DNA of 64,000 bases from contig CAXXXO010000001.1 in the NCBI GenBank assembly GCA_963674625.2, forward strand, positions 434,001-498,000, read 5' to 3'. Below, one piece after another: positions 29,130 to 38,058 of the stretch. A program made the position numbers and the translations under genes. The DNA comes from JALHFZ01 sp963674625 (GTDB lineage Bacteria; Synergistota; Synergistia; Synergistales; Aminobacteriaceae). Within the stretch, counting starts at the first letter, position 1; every line of letters starts with the position of its first letter. The notes under the pieces were generated by a model. That model saw only the letters and a list, made by a program, of their open reading frames with translations, did not search any database and was not told where the DNA came from.

Positions 29130-30136
29130 CTTCCGGGGGTGATTTCGTCGCAGAAATTGGCGGAGAGCATTTCCTCGACTTCCCCAGTGCCCACGGAGGG
29201 AAGCAGGACCATAAGCTTCGTGATGATGGCCTCCCGGGTCATGTCATGGCCTGATATGGCCCCCAGTTCGAGGGTTTTCCGTCCCACCTCGTAGACGCTG
29301 AGGTCGACCCCTCCGTAGACGCACTGGGTCGTGATGACCACAGGGATATTTTTCTCCCTGCATCGGGCGATGGGGGGCAGGAGGCTTTCTCCGAGGTATG
29401 GGACTCCTCCGAGTCCCAGGGCCTCGAGGACGATTGCCTTCGGGGCGGCGTCCACAATGTGGTCGAGGTAGCGGGCACGGAACCCCGGAAAAAGGGTCAG
29501 AAGAAAAATGGAGGGTTCGAGAGCCAGGGCGCTCACATCGACAGGGTACGTTTGCTTCAGAAAAGGGAGGCTGCCGAGCCGGACTTTGCCCTCGGGAAGA
29601 TGCCCCAGCTCGGGGTAATTGATGCTCGAGAAGGCAGTCGAATCGTGGCTCAGGACCTTCTGGGCCCGGGGGCCGTGGATCAGCCGGTTGTGAAAGGCGA
29701 TGGAAATGCCCCGCTGGCCCCTGTCCGCCATGGCCGCAAGAAACATGAAGGCTCCGAAGATGTTGTCCTCTCCGTCTCCTCCCGGCTCCCCCATGGGGAC
29801 CATTGATCCGGTGAGCACCACCGGTTTCGAATAGCCGGGAAGCAGAAAGGACAGGGCCGATGACGAATAGGCCATGGTGTCCGTTCCGTGAAGGATGAGA
29901 AAGCCGTCATATCCGGCCTCTTCTCCGAGAAGGCAGAGGGCGATTCTTCTCCAGTCATCGGGGGACATGTTCGAGCTGTCCTTGGAGAAAAGATCCCGGA
30001 TGGAGATTTTTCCGAAACGGTGAATTTGGGGAACAAAGGAAAGCAGCTCCGTTCCCGGCAGGGAGGGAGCGAGCCCGTCCTTCCCCTGGCGGGATGCGAT
30101 TGTCCCTCCCGTGGAGATTACGAGAAAAGAATACAC
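29126..30136 (-). CDS. ansA: L-asparaginase, type I-like
   Basis: Hydrolyses asparagine to aspartate and ammonia. The N-terminal catalytic threonine lies in STGGTIAS, the second active-site block is HGTDTMAYSS, and the catalytic Lys region follows as in the family. 336 residues, no signal peptide, so cytoplasmic. Start is GTG 30136, preceded by AAGGAAGGG. In an amino-acid-fermenting organism it would feed asparagine into catabolism. Confidence 0.93.
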   Translation of the reverse strand: MYSFLVISTGGTIASRQGKDGLAPSLPGTELLSFVPQIHRFGKISIRDLFSKDSSNMSPDDWRRIALCLLGEEAGYDGFLILHGTDTMAYSSSALSFLLPGYSKPVVLTGSMVPMGEPGGDGEDNIFGAFMFLAAMADRGQRGISIAFHNRLIHGPRAQKVLSHDSTAFSSINYPELGHLPEGKVRLGSLPFLKQTYPVDVSALALEPSIFLLTLFPGFRARYLDHIVDAAPKAIVLEALGLGGVPYLGESLLPPIARCREKNIPVVITTQCVYGGVDLSVYEVGRKTLELGAISGHDMTREAIITKLMVLLPSVGTGEVEEMLSANFCDEITPGS

Positions 30137-30188
30137 TGCAATCCCTTCCTTTCAGAAGTTTCGGCCGGCTGTCCCGCCGCCGGTCTTT

Positions 30189-31427
30189 TCAGCTCCGCAC
30201 CTTCCGAAGAATGAAGATCCCGAGGATGAACGTATAGGACAGGACGGCGATGGCCAGCCTGCTCGACCCTGTGACCTGTGTCACCACTCCGAAAACCGCG
30301 GGGCCGAGGATCCCCGAGAACTTGCTGGAAATATCGTAGAATCCGAAAAATTCAGCGTTCCTCCCGGGGGGGATCATGGAGGCGAAAAAACTTCTGCTGA
30401 TCGCCTGGGTTCCTCCCTGGACCATTCCCACGGCGATGGCCAGGGCCCAGAAGTGCCATATTTTCGAGACGAAAATTGCCGCGAAGGTGATGCAGAGATA
30501 AAAGGAGAGTCCCGCAAGAATGGCATTTTTGCTTCCCAGGCGGGTCGCCAGGGTGCCGAAGGCGAGAGAGAAGGGGATCCCCACGAACTGGGTGACGAGG
30601 AGAGATCCAACAAGGTGGGACATGGGGATTCCGAGGGCCGAGCCATAGATGGCCGCCATCTTGATGATGGTGCCGATGCCGTCGTTGTACATCCAGAAGG
30701 CGAGAAGGAAAATAAAGGCGTTCCTGTGGGTTCGGATTTCCCTGAAGGTCATGCCGAGCCTGCGGATTCCCTCCCGGAAAAGAGTCCACCCCCTGAAATG
30801 CACCCCTTCGGGTTCCGGCGGAGGTTCCGGCACGTTGAGAAAAAGGGGAATGGAGAAGAGAACCCACCACAGGGCGACGGAGAGAAAGGAGAGGCGCGCT
30901 CCGGCTGTTCCGGGAAGGGCCCGGAGAAAAAGGAGGTTTACGGCCAAAAGCGCACCCCCGCCGAGATATCCGAGGGCGTACCCCTGGGAGGAGACGGCGG
31001 AGATCCGGTCGGGAGCCACCAGGGAGGGAAGAAGGGCGTCGTAGAAGATCATGGAGGCGGAAAAACCAACCGTTCCGCCCATCATCAGAAGAAGGGCGAG
31101 GACCCAGTCTCCCTGCCCGACAAGGGCCATCAGGGCCGTGCAGGCCGCTCCCAGGGCGGTGAAGGTCCCCAGCATTTTCTTCTTCGATCCCTTGAGATCC
31201 GCCGCCGCACCGAGGATGGGGGCGAAAAAGGCGCTCAGAAAAAGGGAGAGGGCGGAGGCATAGGCCCAGTATGCCATGGGAAGATTGGGCGCAAGCCCCT
31301 GGGCGGCCACCTCCCGGAAATAGACGGGATATATGGCTGCCATGATGGTCGTGGCGAAGGCCGAGTTTCCCACATCGTACCCGCACCAGGAGAGTATTTT
31401 AAGAGAATCACCGCGAAAAAACGGCAT
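30189..31427 (-). CDS. MFS transporter, UMF1/Atg22-like
   Basis: 412-residue membrane protein with about 12 hydrophobic segments. The N-terminal WCGYDVGNSAFATTIMAAIYPVYF is the hallmark of the Atg22-like/UMF1 branch, followed by APILGAAADLKGSKKK between helices 2 and 3. Substrate unknown; eukaryotic relatives export amino acids from vacuoles, which is only suggestive. ATG 31427 has AAAGGAG six bases upstream; 35 further upstream residues are rejected. Confidence 0.85.
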   Translation of the reverse strand: MPFFRGDSLKILSWCGYDVGNSAFATTIMAAIYPVYFREVAAQGLAPNLPMAYWAYASALSLFLSAFFAPILGAAADLKGSKKKMLGTFTALGAACTALMALVGQGDWVLALLLMMGGTVGFSASMIFYDALLPSLVAPDRISAVSSQGYALGYLGGGALLAVNLLFLRALPGTAGARLSFLSVALWWVLFSIPLFLNVPEPPPEPEGVHFRGWTLFREGIRRLGMTFREIRTHRNAFIFLLAFWMYNDGIGTIIKMAAIYGSALGIPMSHLVGSLLVTQFVGIPFSLAFGTLATRLGSKNAILAGLSFYLCITFAAIFVSKIWHFWALAIAVGMVQGGTQAISRSFFASMIPPGRNAEFFGFYDISSKFSGILGPAVFGVVTQVTGSSRLAIAVLSYTFILGIFILRKVRS

Positions 31428-31576
31428 GGGAGCTCCTTTCGAAGGAGAGATGAAAACGACCAGTATAAAGAGTATCACACTCTTCTTCATTGCGCTCATT
31501 TGACCTTTCCTCCCGGAAAGTCCTTCCGGCAATGCTATAATCGAAAGAACACGCTCAGCCGAAGGAGGACAGAATC

Positions 31577-32080
31577 ATCCGAAGACCGGAATGGGATATC
31601 TATTTCATGATGATGGCCGGAGTCGCCGCATCCAGAAGTACCTGCACCCGCCGCCGGGTGGGGGCGGTCATCGTCCTGAACAGCCACATCATCAGCACGG
31701 GTTATAACGGCGCACCCAGGGGACTTCCCCATTGCGGAGAGGTCGGGTGCCTCCGCACCCTTCTGAACGTTCCCTCGGGTGAACGGCATGAAATCTGCCG
31801 GGGGTCCCATGCGGAGCTCAACGCCATCGTCCAGGCGGCGTCCGTAGGCACCGCCACGGCCGGGGGAACCATCTACTGTACCCATGAGCCCTGTTCCTTC
31901 TGCACGAAGGCGATCATCAACGCAGGAATAATTCGGGTGGTTTTCGTTCATCCCTACCCCGACGAGCTCGCCAGGCAGATGCGCGCCGACGGGGGAGTGC
32001 GGACAGAAAGGCTGGGAGAGGATGTCTTCGCCTCGGTGGCGCCCCTTCTCGAGGGGCTCTTTCGGCCGGCGGAAAAATAA
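31577..32080 (+). CDS. Deoxycytidylate (dCMP) deaminase, apparent AUC start
   Basis: Zinc enzyme converting dCMP to dUMP. Zinc ligands and catalytic Glu are in HAELNAI and the CTHEPCSFC segment. The first standard start codon (ATG 31607) would remove the conserved family N-terminus. In-frame upstream codons read RRPEWDIYFMMMAG, matching the usual RPSWDEYFM opening, and AAGGAGGA ends seven bases before an ATC at 31577. No ATG, GTG or TTG lies in that stretch, so initiation at ATC is the best reading; a mutated ATG or base error is the alternative. Confidence 0.85.
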   Translation: MRRPEWDIYFMMMAGVAASRSTCTRRRVGAVIVLNSHIISTGYNGAPRGLPHCGEVGCLRTLLNVPSGERHEICRGSHAELNAIVQAASVGTATAGGTIYCTHEPCSFCTKAIINAGIIRVVFVHPYPDELARQMRADGGVRTERLGEDVFASVAPLLEGLFRPAEK

Positions 32081-32095
32081 TCGGGAGGCGACGGA

Positions 32096-32674
32096 ATGGA
32101 AAAGACGCGGGAAAATGCATTGGAGCTGCTCCGAAAATACAATCGGGACGAAAGCCACATAAAGCATGCCCTGGCCGTAGAAGCCGCCATGGCGTACTTT
32201 GCCGGAAAAATGGGGGGCGACGCGGAGAAGTGGAGCATGGCCGGCCTCCTTCACGACATTGACTGGGAGACGACTCAGGAGATGCCGGAAAGGCATACCC
32301 ACGAAGGAGCGAAGTGGCTCGAGGCCGAAGGGTATCCGGCCGAACTCTCCCGGGCGGTCCTCGCCCACGGATGGTCCATCTGTTCGGACGTGAAGCCCGA
32401 GAGCGACATGGAAAAAGTGCTCTTCACCGTGGATGAACTTACCGGCCTGATCATCACCGCCGCCCTCGTGCGGCCGAGCCGCTCCCTGGCAGACCTCGAG
32501 GTGAAGTCGGTCAAAAAGAAATGGAAGGACAAGGCCTTCGCCCGGGGGGTGAACCGGGAGATCATCGTGCAGGGAGCGGAGATGATCCCCCTTCCACTCG
32601 ATACGGTCATCGAGTGGGTCATCCTCGCCCTCAGGCCCATCGAGGGGGAACTCGGCCTGGGAAGCGCTGCCTAG
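32096..32674 (+). CDS. HD-domain protein (HDIG-type)
   Basis: 192 residues with an HD phosphohydrolase fold. SHIKHALAVEAAM supplies the first His, GLLHDIDWE the HD pair, and HTHEGAKWL a further His with a later D in VDELTG. This matches small HDIG proteins often annotated as phosphohydrolases; substrate unknown. It follows the dCMP deaminase by 15 bases and is probably cotranscribed, so a nucleotide substrate is possible but unproven. Confidence 0.85.
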   Translation: MEKTRENALELLRKYNRDESHIKHALAVEAAMAYFAGKMGGDAEKWSMAGLLHDIDWETTQEMPERHTHEGAKWLEAEGYPAELSRAVLAHGWSICSDVKPESDMEKVLFTVDELTGLIITAALVRPSRSLADLEVKSVKKKWKDKAFARGVNREIIVQGAEMIPLPLDTVIEWVILALRPIEGELGLGSAA

Positions 32675-32797
32675 GAGGGCTTCCCTTTTCTGCGGGACAG
32701 CGGCAGAACACGCATCTTTGCCGATGCGTACCCCGCCGGCGGCCTGATACCATGAAGTCCTGAAAAAAGAAAACTTTTTGAATTCAAGAAAGGAGCG

Positions 32798-33439
32798 ATG
32801 TCCATGCCCATACGCGTTGTGCTTGCCGACGACCACCCCCTGACGAGGGCGGGAATATCCGCCTACCTGGCCCAGGAGAGTTCCGTTGAACTCGTAGGTG
32901 AAGCGGAGGACGGACTGTCCGCATGGAAGCTGATCTCGGAGCTGAAGCCCGAGGTGGCCCTTCTCGATATCCGTATGCCCGGAGAAGACGGAGTGGCCGT
33001 CGCCAGGAGGGTGAAAGAATCATCCCTTCCGGTCGCCGTGATCATGCTCACCTCCTATGATGCCCAGCAGTATGTCCTTGCATCCCTGCGGGCAGGAGCC
33101 CGGGGCTTCATACTCAAGACAGCCACTCCTGAGGAGATCACCCGGGCCATCGCCACGGTGGCCAAGGGAGGCTTCTATCTCGACTCCGAGGTGGCCTCGG
33201 CCGTGGGAGACCGGGATTTTGCTCCCGAAGCCCTTTCCGCCCGGGAAAGAGAGGTGCTCATCCTCGCCTCCAAGGGATTTTCGAGCAAGGAGGTGGCTGT
33301 TCAGCTTTTCATCAGCGAGCGGACCGTGCAGACTCATCTCGCATCCATCTACGACAAGCTTGGGGCGAAGAACAAGACTGAAGCCCTGCTCCTCGCCCTG
33401 AAATACGGCGTCGTCACCCTGGAGGAGCTCATTGAATGA
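32798..33439 (+). CDS. NarL/FixJ-type response regulator
   Basis: 213-residue transcription factor. The receiver domain has the acidic pocket in VLADDHPL, phospho-acceptor D57 in ALLDIRMPG, a T/S position in MLTSYD, and the conserved Lys in ILKTATPEE. The C-terminal LuxR helix-turn-helix has LSAREREVLILASKGFSSKEVA and ISERTVQTHLASIYDKL. AAGGAG precedes ATG 32798. Its stop overlaps the kinase start (ATGA), so the pair is coupled. The signal is unknown. Confidence 0.95.
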   Translation: MSMPIRVVLADDHPLTRAGISAYLAQESSVELVGEAEDGLSAWKLISELKPEVALLDIRMPGEDGVAVARRVKESSLPVAVIMLTSYDAQQYVLASLRAGARGFILKTATPEEITRAIATVAKGGFYLDSEVASAVGDRDFAPEALSAREREVLILASKGFSSKEVAVQLFISERTVQTHLASIYDKLGAKNKTEALLLALKYGVVTLEELIE

Positions 33440-34812
33440 GGCGCCACCTTCTTCTCATCCTCATTTTCGCCATCCTCCTTCCGGCCTTCGCCGTGCTCAT
33501 CGTCTCGGGAATCGGACTGCTCCATCATGAATGGGCCATGGAATCCGTGGCCCGTTCCTACGTCCAGGACATGGCGGAGAATCTCGCCACCCGTCTCGCC
33601 GGGACAGAGACGAGGCAGTGGGGGGGGAACGACCTGACGAGCCTCGAGATCCGGAGGTTCCGGGTATTCACTTGGGGACCGTCCCTTCCGGGCTGGGTCG
33701 CACTGGTCGCCACCGACGGGCGGGTTCTCTTTTCCTCCCCCGGCGGAAGCAAGCTGGCCCGGATATGGCGTCCCGACCTCCCCCTCGGCCGTGCCATGGA
33801 GGTCAAGGATGAAGCAGGAGATCTCTACACCATCGCCGTCTACCCCGTGAGCGGCGGCGACCGGTTCGTCGTGGCGGCCGTGGCATGGGACCAGCTTCTC
33901 GGTCCTCTTGTCCGGGTCGGCAGGCTCTGGACCCTTCTCGCCATCTTCATGTCGGTGGGAATTCTCCTGGCCCTCTGGGCCCTCTGGAAGTGGCTGATCG
34001 TTCCGCTTCGGGAACTTGTGGCCGAAATTGAAATTCTCCGGTGGGGAAAGGATCTTCCCTCTTCCGCGGAACCTCTTGCGGTGGGTGAGATCGGAAGCCT
34101 CAGGCGGGTTCTTTCCAAGCTCGCCCGGGGTGCTGTGGAGCGGACTGCCCTTCGCAACCGGTACGTGAACGATATCGTCCGGGTCCAGGAAGGGGAAAAA
34201 TCCCGGATCGCCCGGGAGCTTCATGACGGCCCCATCCAGAACGTGACTGCCATGATACAGCAGGTCCGGCTCTCCCGGATGGCCGGCGGTGAAGGAGAGA
34301 CCAGAAGACATCTTGCCCTCGCGGAGGAGACGGCCCAGGTTGTGGTCCGGGAGCTTCGGGAGATGTGCGACGAACTGTCACCTCCCTGGATCGATCTCGG
34401 CCTCGAGCAGGCCATGTCCGGACTGGCGAACCGGCTCTCCCGCCATTACAATATTCCCATCATCATGGAGGTGGACGATTCGGTGGAGCTGAGCCACGAA
34501 AAACTGCTCTCCCTCTTCCGGATCTTTCAGGAGGGCGTTTCAAACGCGGTACGCCACGGCAGGGCAACGGCGATGCAGGGGCATATCTTCCGCCGGGACG
34601 GTTCGGTCTTTTTTGAATTTCAGGATAACGGCGCCGGATTTGACCCCGCCATGAACTATGAAACCCTCCGGGTGGCAGGACACCGGGGGCTCGCGAACAT
34701 GCTCGAACGGATGATGCTCATCGGCGGGAAACTCGAAGTGATCTCCAGCCCCGGCGAGGGAACCCTCGTCCGCTGCATTCTTCCCGATTCCGAGGAAGAG
34801 CCGTCTCTCTGA
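33436..34812 (+). CDS. NarL-family sensor histidine kinase
   Basis: 458-residue membrane kinase. It has two transmembrane helices (about 5-25 and 170-192) bracketing an extracytoplasmic sensor region, then a HAMP-like linker. The HisKA_3 dimerisation box reads RIARELHDGPIQNVTAMIQQ with phospho-acceptor H263, and the HATPase domain has the N-box FRIFQEGVSNAVRHG and G-box DNGAGFD and GHRGLANM. This is the NarX/DegS class that pairs with LuxR-type regulators, matching the gene immediately upstream. Confidence 0.95.
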   Translation: MRRHLLLILIFAILLPAFAVLIVSGIGLLHHEWAMESVARSYVQDMAENLATRLAGTETRQWGGNDLTSLEIRRFRVFTWGPSLPGWVALVATDGRVLFSSPGGSKLARIWRPDLPLGRAMEVKDEAGDLYTIAVYPVSGGDRFVVAAVAWDQLLGPLVRVGRLWTLLAIFMSVGILLALWALWKWLIVPLRELVAEIEILRWGKDLPSSAEPLAVGEIGSLRRVLSKLARGAVERTALRNRYVNDIVRVQEGEKSRIARELHDGPIQNVTAMIQQVRLSRMAGGEGETRRHLALAEETAQVVVRELREMCDELSPPWIDLGLEQAMSGLANRLSRHYNIPIIMEVDDSVELSHEKLLSLFRIFQEGVSNAVRHGRATAMQGHIFRRDGSVFFEFQDNGAGFDPAMNYETLRVAGHRGLANMLERMMLIGGKLEVISSPGEGTLVRCILPDSEEEPSL

Positions 34813-34866
34813 TTTCCGGAAAAGGAATGCACAAAATTCACCCACATCGAAAGGAGATCAGGCTGC

Positions 34867-36462
34867 ATGAGAATGAAAGTTATCGGCGCTGCCGGAGAAG
34901 TGACGGGATCGAGCTATCTTTTGGAATGCGGTTCGTCCCGGGTGCTCGTGGACTGCGGAATCTTTCAGGGAAAGGATGACGACAAAAAGAACCGGACCCC
35001 CTTTCCCTTCGCGCCCGGAAGCCTAAGCGCAGTCCTGTACACCCATGCCCACATGGACCATTCGGGCCGCATCCCCCTTCTCGTGAAGGAGGGTTTCAAG
35101 GGTAAGGTCTGGAGCACCCTTCCGAGCATCGAGCTGGTGAAAGTCCTCTGGTACGATTCGGCTCATCTCATGAAGGAGGAGGCCGAATGGCAGAGCAAAA
35201 AAAACTCCCGCAAAGGCCTGCCTCCCGTGGAACCCCTCTACTCGGAAAAAGATGTGGACGGGACGATCGGACACCTGACTGCGGCGAGCTATGATGACCT
35301 TCTGCCGGTGGCCCCGGGCATCTCCGTCAGGTTCCGCGATGCCGGGCACATCCTCGGCAGCGCGATCCTCGAGGTGTGGCTCGAAGAGGAGGGCAAAAAG
35401 GTAAAAGTCGTCTTCAGCGGCGACCTCGGCCCCCAGAAGACTGTCATGGAGCGGAACCCGGCTGTAATCTCCGATGCCGACTACGTGGTCATGGAGTCCA
35501 CCTACGGCGACCGTCTACACAAGACCAACGAAGAGAGCCGGGAGGAATTCCGGGATGTGCTGAAAAAAGCCCTGAAGTCCGGGGGGAAGGTTTTCATTCC
35601 GAGCTTTGTCGTGGACAGGGCCCAGCGGATTCTCTACGAGCTTTCCCTGCTGCAGGACGAGGGGATTCTCGACGGCGGCGTCCCCATCTTCTTTGACTCC
35701 CCAATGGGAGTGAAAGCCACTGAAATCTACCGGAAACACCTCAACCTTTTCTCCTCGGAGATCCAGCAGTACGTCAACGAGGGAAATGACCCCTTCGCGC
35801 CGGAAAACCTCAAATATGTCACCTCCGTGGAGGAGTCAAAGGCAGTCAACGGAGTGAAGCAGGCCGTGGTCATCGCGGGAAGCGGAATGGTGAATGGGGG
35901 CCGCATTGTACACCATCTGAAAAACGGCATCTGGAATCCGAAAAACCAGGTGATCTTCGTGGGATACCAGGCCCGGGGAACTCTCGGACGCAGGATCGTC
36001 GAGGGCGAAAAGGTCATAAAAATCGCCGGCGAAGAGGTTGCCGTCAAGGCGGGAATCCATACGATCAACGGCTTCTCGGCCCACGGCGATCGGGATGACC
36101 TCCTCGCATGGGCGAAGAACTTCACCACCCATCCTCTTTTCCTCATCACCCACGGAGAGCAGGAATCCTCCCTCGCCTTTTCCGAGACGCTGCGGAAAGA
36201 GGGGATAAAATCGGCTGTGCCTGCGGCGGGAGAGGAAATTTCCCTTGAACCGAACGGCACTCCCGGGCAGGTAGCTGAAATTGCGTCTCCTTCGAGGGCC
36301 TCTGCGGAGGAACTTGTCTCCCTTACGTGGGATATCCGCACCCTTGCCTCCGATCTCGAGGGTATCGGAAACGGCGAGGACCGGGAAAAGGTCCTGTTTT
36401 TGCTTCAGTCAAGCAGACTCCTTCTCGAGACTGCGAAGAAAATGATCTCCCGGGAGAGCTGA
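34867..36462 (+). CDS. MBL-fold beta-CASP RNA metallo-hydrolase
   Basis: 531-residue nuclease-type protein of the metallo-beta-lactamase/beta-CASP superfamily (CPSF73-like). The zinc motif THAHMDHSG has H60, H62, D64 and H65, followed by DAGHILGSA and SGDLGP. The beta-CASP motif A region (ESTYGD) and GFSAHGD near the C-terminus (RMMBL His) are present. Members cleave RNA; the specific substrate is unknown. A C-terminal helical extension of about 70 residues is unusual but not unique. AAAGGAGATC precedes ATG 34867. Confidence 0.92.
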   Translation: MRMKVIGAAGEVTGSSYLLECGSSRVLVDCGIFQGKDDDKKNRTPFPFAPGSLSAVLYTHAHMDHSGRIPLLVKEGFKGKVWSTLPSIELVKVLWYDSAHLMKEEAEWQSKKNSRKGLPPVEPLYSEKDVDGTIGHLTAASYDDLLPVAPGISVRFRDAGHILGSAILEVWLEEEGKKVKVVFSGDLGPQKTVMERNPAVISDADYVVMESTYGDRLHKTNEESREEFRDVLKKALKSGGKVFIPSFVVDRAQRILYELSLLQDEGILDGGVPIFFDSPMGVKATEIYRKHLNLFSSEIQQYVNEGNDPFAPENLKYVTSVEESKAVNGVKQAVVIAGSGMVNGGRIVHHLKNGIWNPKNQVIFVGYQARGTLGRRIVEGEKVIKIAGEEVAVKAGIHTINGFSAHGDRDDLLAWAKNFTTHPLFLITHGEQESSLAFSETLRKEGIKSAVPAAGEEISLEPNGTPGQVAEIASPSRASAEELVSLTWDIRTLASDLEGIGNGEDREKVLFLLQSSRLLLETAKKMISRES

Positions 36463-36495
36463 AGCCTTCCCGGTACCGAGTGGAGGAAAAATGCC

Positions 36496-38016
36496 ATGCG
36501 CAAAGGATTGGTTTTCTGGGGGGCTTTTCTCTCGGGTTTTGCCCTCCTCGCCCTTGCACTGATTTTTATCGGCAGGGAACCGGAGATCCGCCGGCTTTCG
36601 GGAGCCATTCCGCCGCCTCAGGATTCCTTCCCCTTTCTGTACATGGAAGGAGAGGGGAAAAGCCTCGCCGTCTCTCTTCCGCCGATTCCGGCCGAGGGAA
36701 AGCTCAAAGTACGTCCCTTTTTAAAAAATCTCGAGACCCTTTCCCCGGTGCTGAAGTCGGCACGGGAAGTCGCGGTCCTCATGATCCGGGAGGAAAAGGG
36801 GTTTCAGTTCTTTCTCACGGCCAAGTACCCCCGGGATATTCTCAAGAGCCTTGGCGGGGGCAAAATGCCGTCCCAATGGAGTGAAGCCTCTCCAGGGCTC
36901 ACCATGGAAGGACAGGAAGGGCCCTTTCTCCTTCTTCAGGGCCCTTCGTCTCCCTTTCCCCTGACCCTCTCCGTCGACGGGGGGATCGTCCTCATCGCCT
37001 CTTCCCCTGAAAATGCCCTTGCCATGAAAAATCTTCTCGAAAAAAAGGGCGGCGGCATGAATATCTCCTGGAAGGTGGAAGAGGCCTGGCCGAACCATTT
37101 TCTTCTGCGGGACGGAGGCTTCGTCTCAAGGATCGCCGCCTCGGAGGGGTATCCCGTGAATCCGGCGCAGCTGGAATGTGCCGGGGCTTGGCGGGAGGAT
37201 GAAATGGGAGGCAGGATGAAATGGGTGATCGACGGACTCGACGACCTGCTGCCGAAGCGGATTCTCGAAGCCTTTCGCCCCGTATCGTGGGATGACCGCT
37301 TTGTGGTTCCCGAGCCCTTTCTCGCGGCCTTTGGGGCGAATATCCCCCCCGCAGCGGCCGGGAGAATGGAAAAGACCCGGCTGAAAGTCTGGGCCGAAAA
37401 AATCGGCCTTGCGGACAGAATGGAACAGATTCTCCCGGGACCGGTGATGGCATCTCTGGGAGGGAGCAGCAAGCTCTTCGTCTTCTCCCTTCCCGGGCTC
37501 TTTCTTCAGCTGCCGGACAGGGGGGAGGAGGGTATGGCCTTTGTCTCGGCCTTCTGGAACCAGGACTGGGGGCTTCTCGTTCCCTCGGTTGAACCCCTGG
37601 AAGGATTTTCCCGGGGCGGCACGGCGGCCATCCCCTTCTCCCTGCTTGGGGCGGCACGGCCGGATATGGTATGGATGGGCCTTCTCGACGGAGAATCCCT
37701 CCGCCCGGAACGGCTGAAAAAGCTTTCCGATCATATTCCCGCTCTCAAAGAATCCCCGGAGGCCTTTTCCTGGATGTATCTCGATGCTCCCCGTCTCGGT
37801 TCCGCCCTTCAGAATCTCGCCCGGGTAGGCAAGACCGCTGAAAAGCTGGGGCGAACCGTGGGGATGGATCCAGGCGACATGGCGGACGCTGCTGCGGGGC
37901 TCAGCCGCCTTGGAAAGGTGTCGGCGGTTTTTTTCACCCCCGCGAGAGGAACGCTGGAGTGGGAGAATCCGCTTTCACCGGATAAGGAAAATCCTGCGGG
38001 GAAGCCGCGGAAGTGA
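36496..38016 (+). CDS. Membrane-anchored protein of unknown function
   Basis: 506 residues with a single N-terminal hydrophobic segment (about 6-26) acting as an anchor or signal; the rest is predicted outside the membrane. The layout of alternating strands and helices (VAVLMIREEKGFQFFLTAKYP, SVDGGIVLIASSPENALAMKNLL) resembles DUF3352-type or other self-evaluating envelope proteins, but I cannot assign a family. GTGGAGG precedes ATG 36496. It lies 33 bases after the beta-CASP gene and 42 before tyrS. Confidence 0.7.
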   Translation: MRKGLVFWGAFLSGFALLALALIFIGREPEIRRLSGAIPPPQDSFPFLYMEGEGKSLAVSLPPIPAEGKLKVRPFLKNLETLSPVLKSAREVAVLMIREEKGFQFFLTAKYPRDILKSLGGGKMPSQWSEASPGLTMEGQEGPFLLLQGPSSPFPLTLSVDGGIVLIASSPENALAMKNLLEKKGGGMNISWKVEEAWPNHFLLRDGGFVSRIAASEGYPVNPAQLECAGAWREDEMGGRMKWVIDGLDDLLPKRILEAFRPVSWDDRFVVPEPFLAAFGANIPPAAAGRMEKTRLKVWAEKIGLADRMEQILPGPVMASLGGSSKLFVFSLPGLFLQLPDRGEEGMAFVSAFWNQDWGLLVPSVEPLEGFSRGGTAAIPFSLLGAARPDMVWMGLLDGESLRPERLKKLSDHIPALKESPEAFSWMYLDAPRLGSALQNLARVGKTAEKLGRTVGMDPGDMADAAAGLSRLGKVSAVFFTPARGTLEWENPLSPDKENPAGKPRK

Positions 38017-38058
38017 GTTAAAAAATTCTGAAGGACGATAGACTCGGGAGGGAAATTC

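Noticed and set aside
30111..31610. 499-codon open frame opposite the MFS gene
   Set aside because: Composition is extremely Gly/Arg/Glu-rich and it is the complement of a clear membrane protein.
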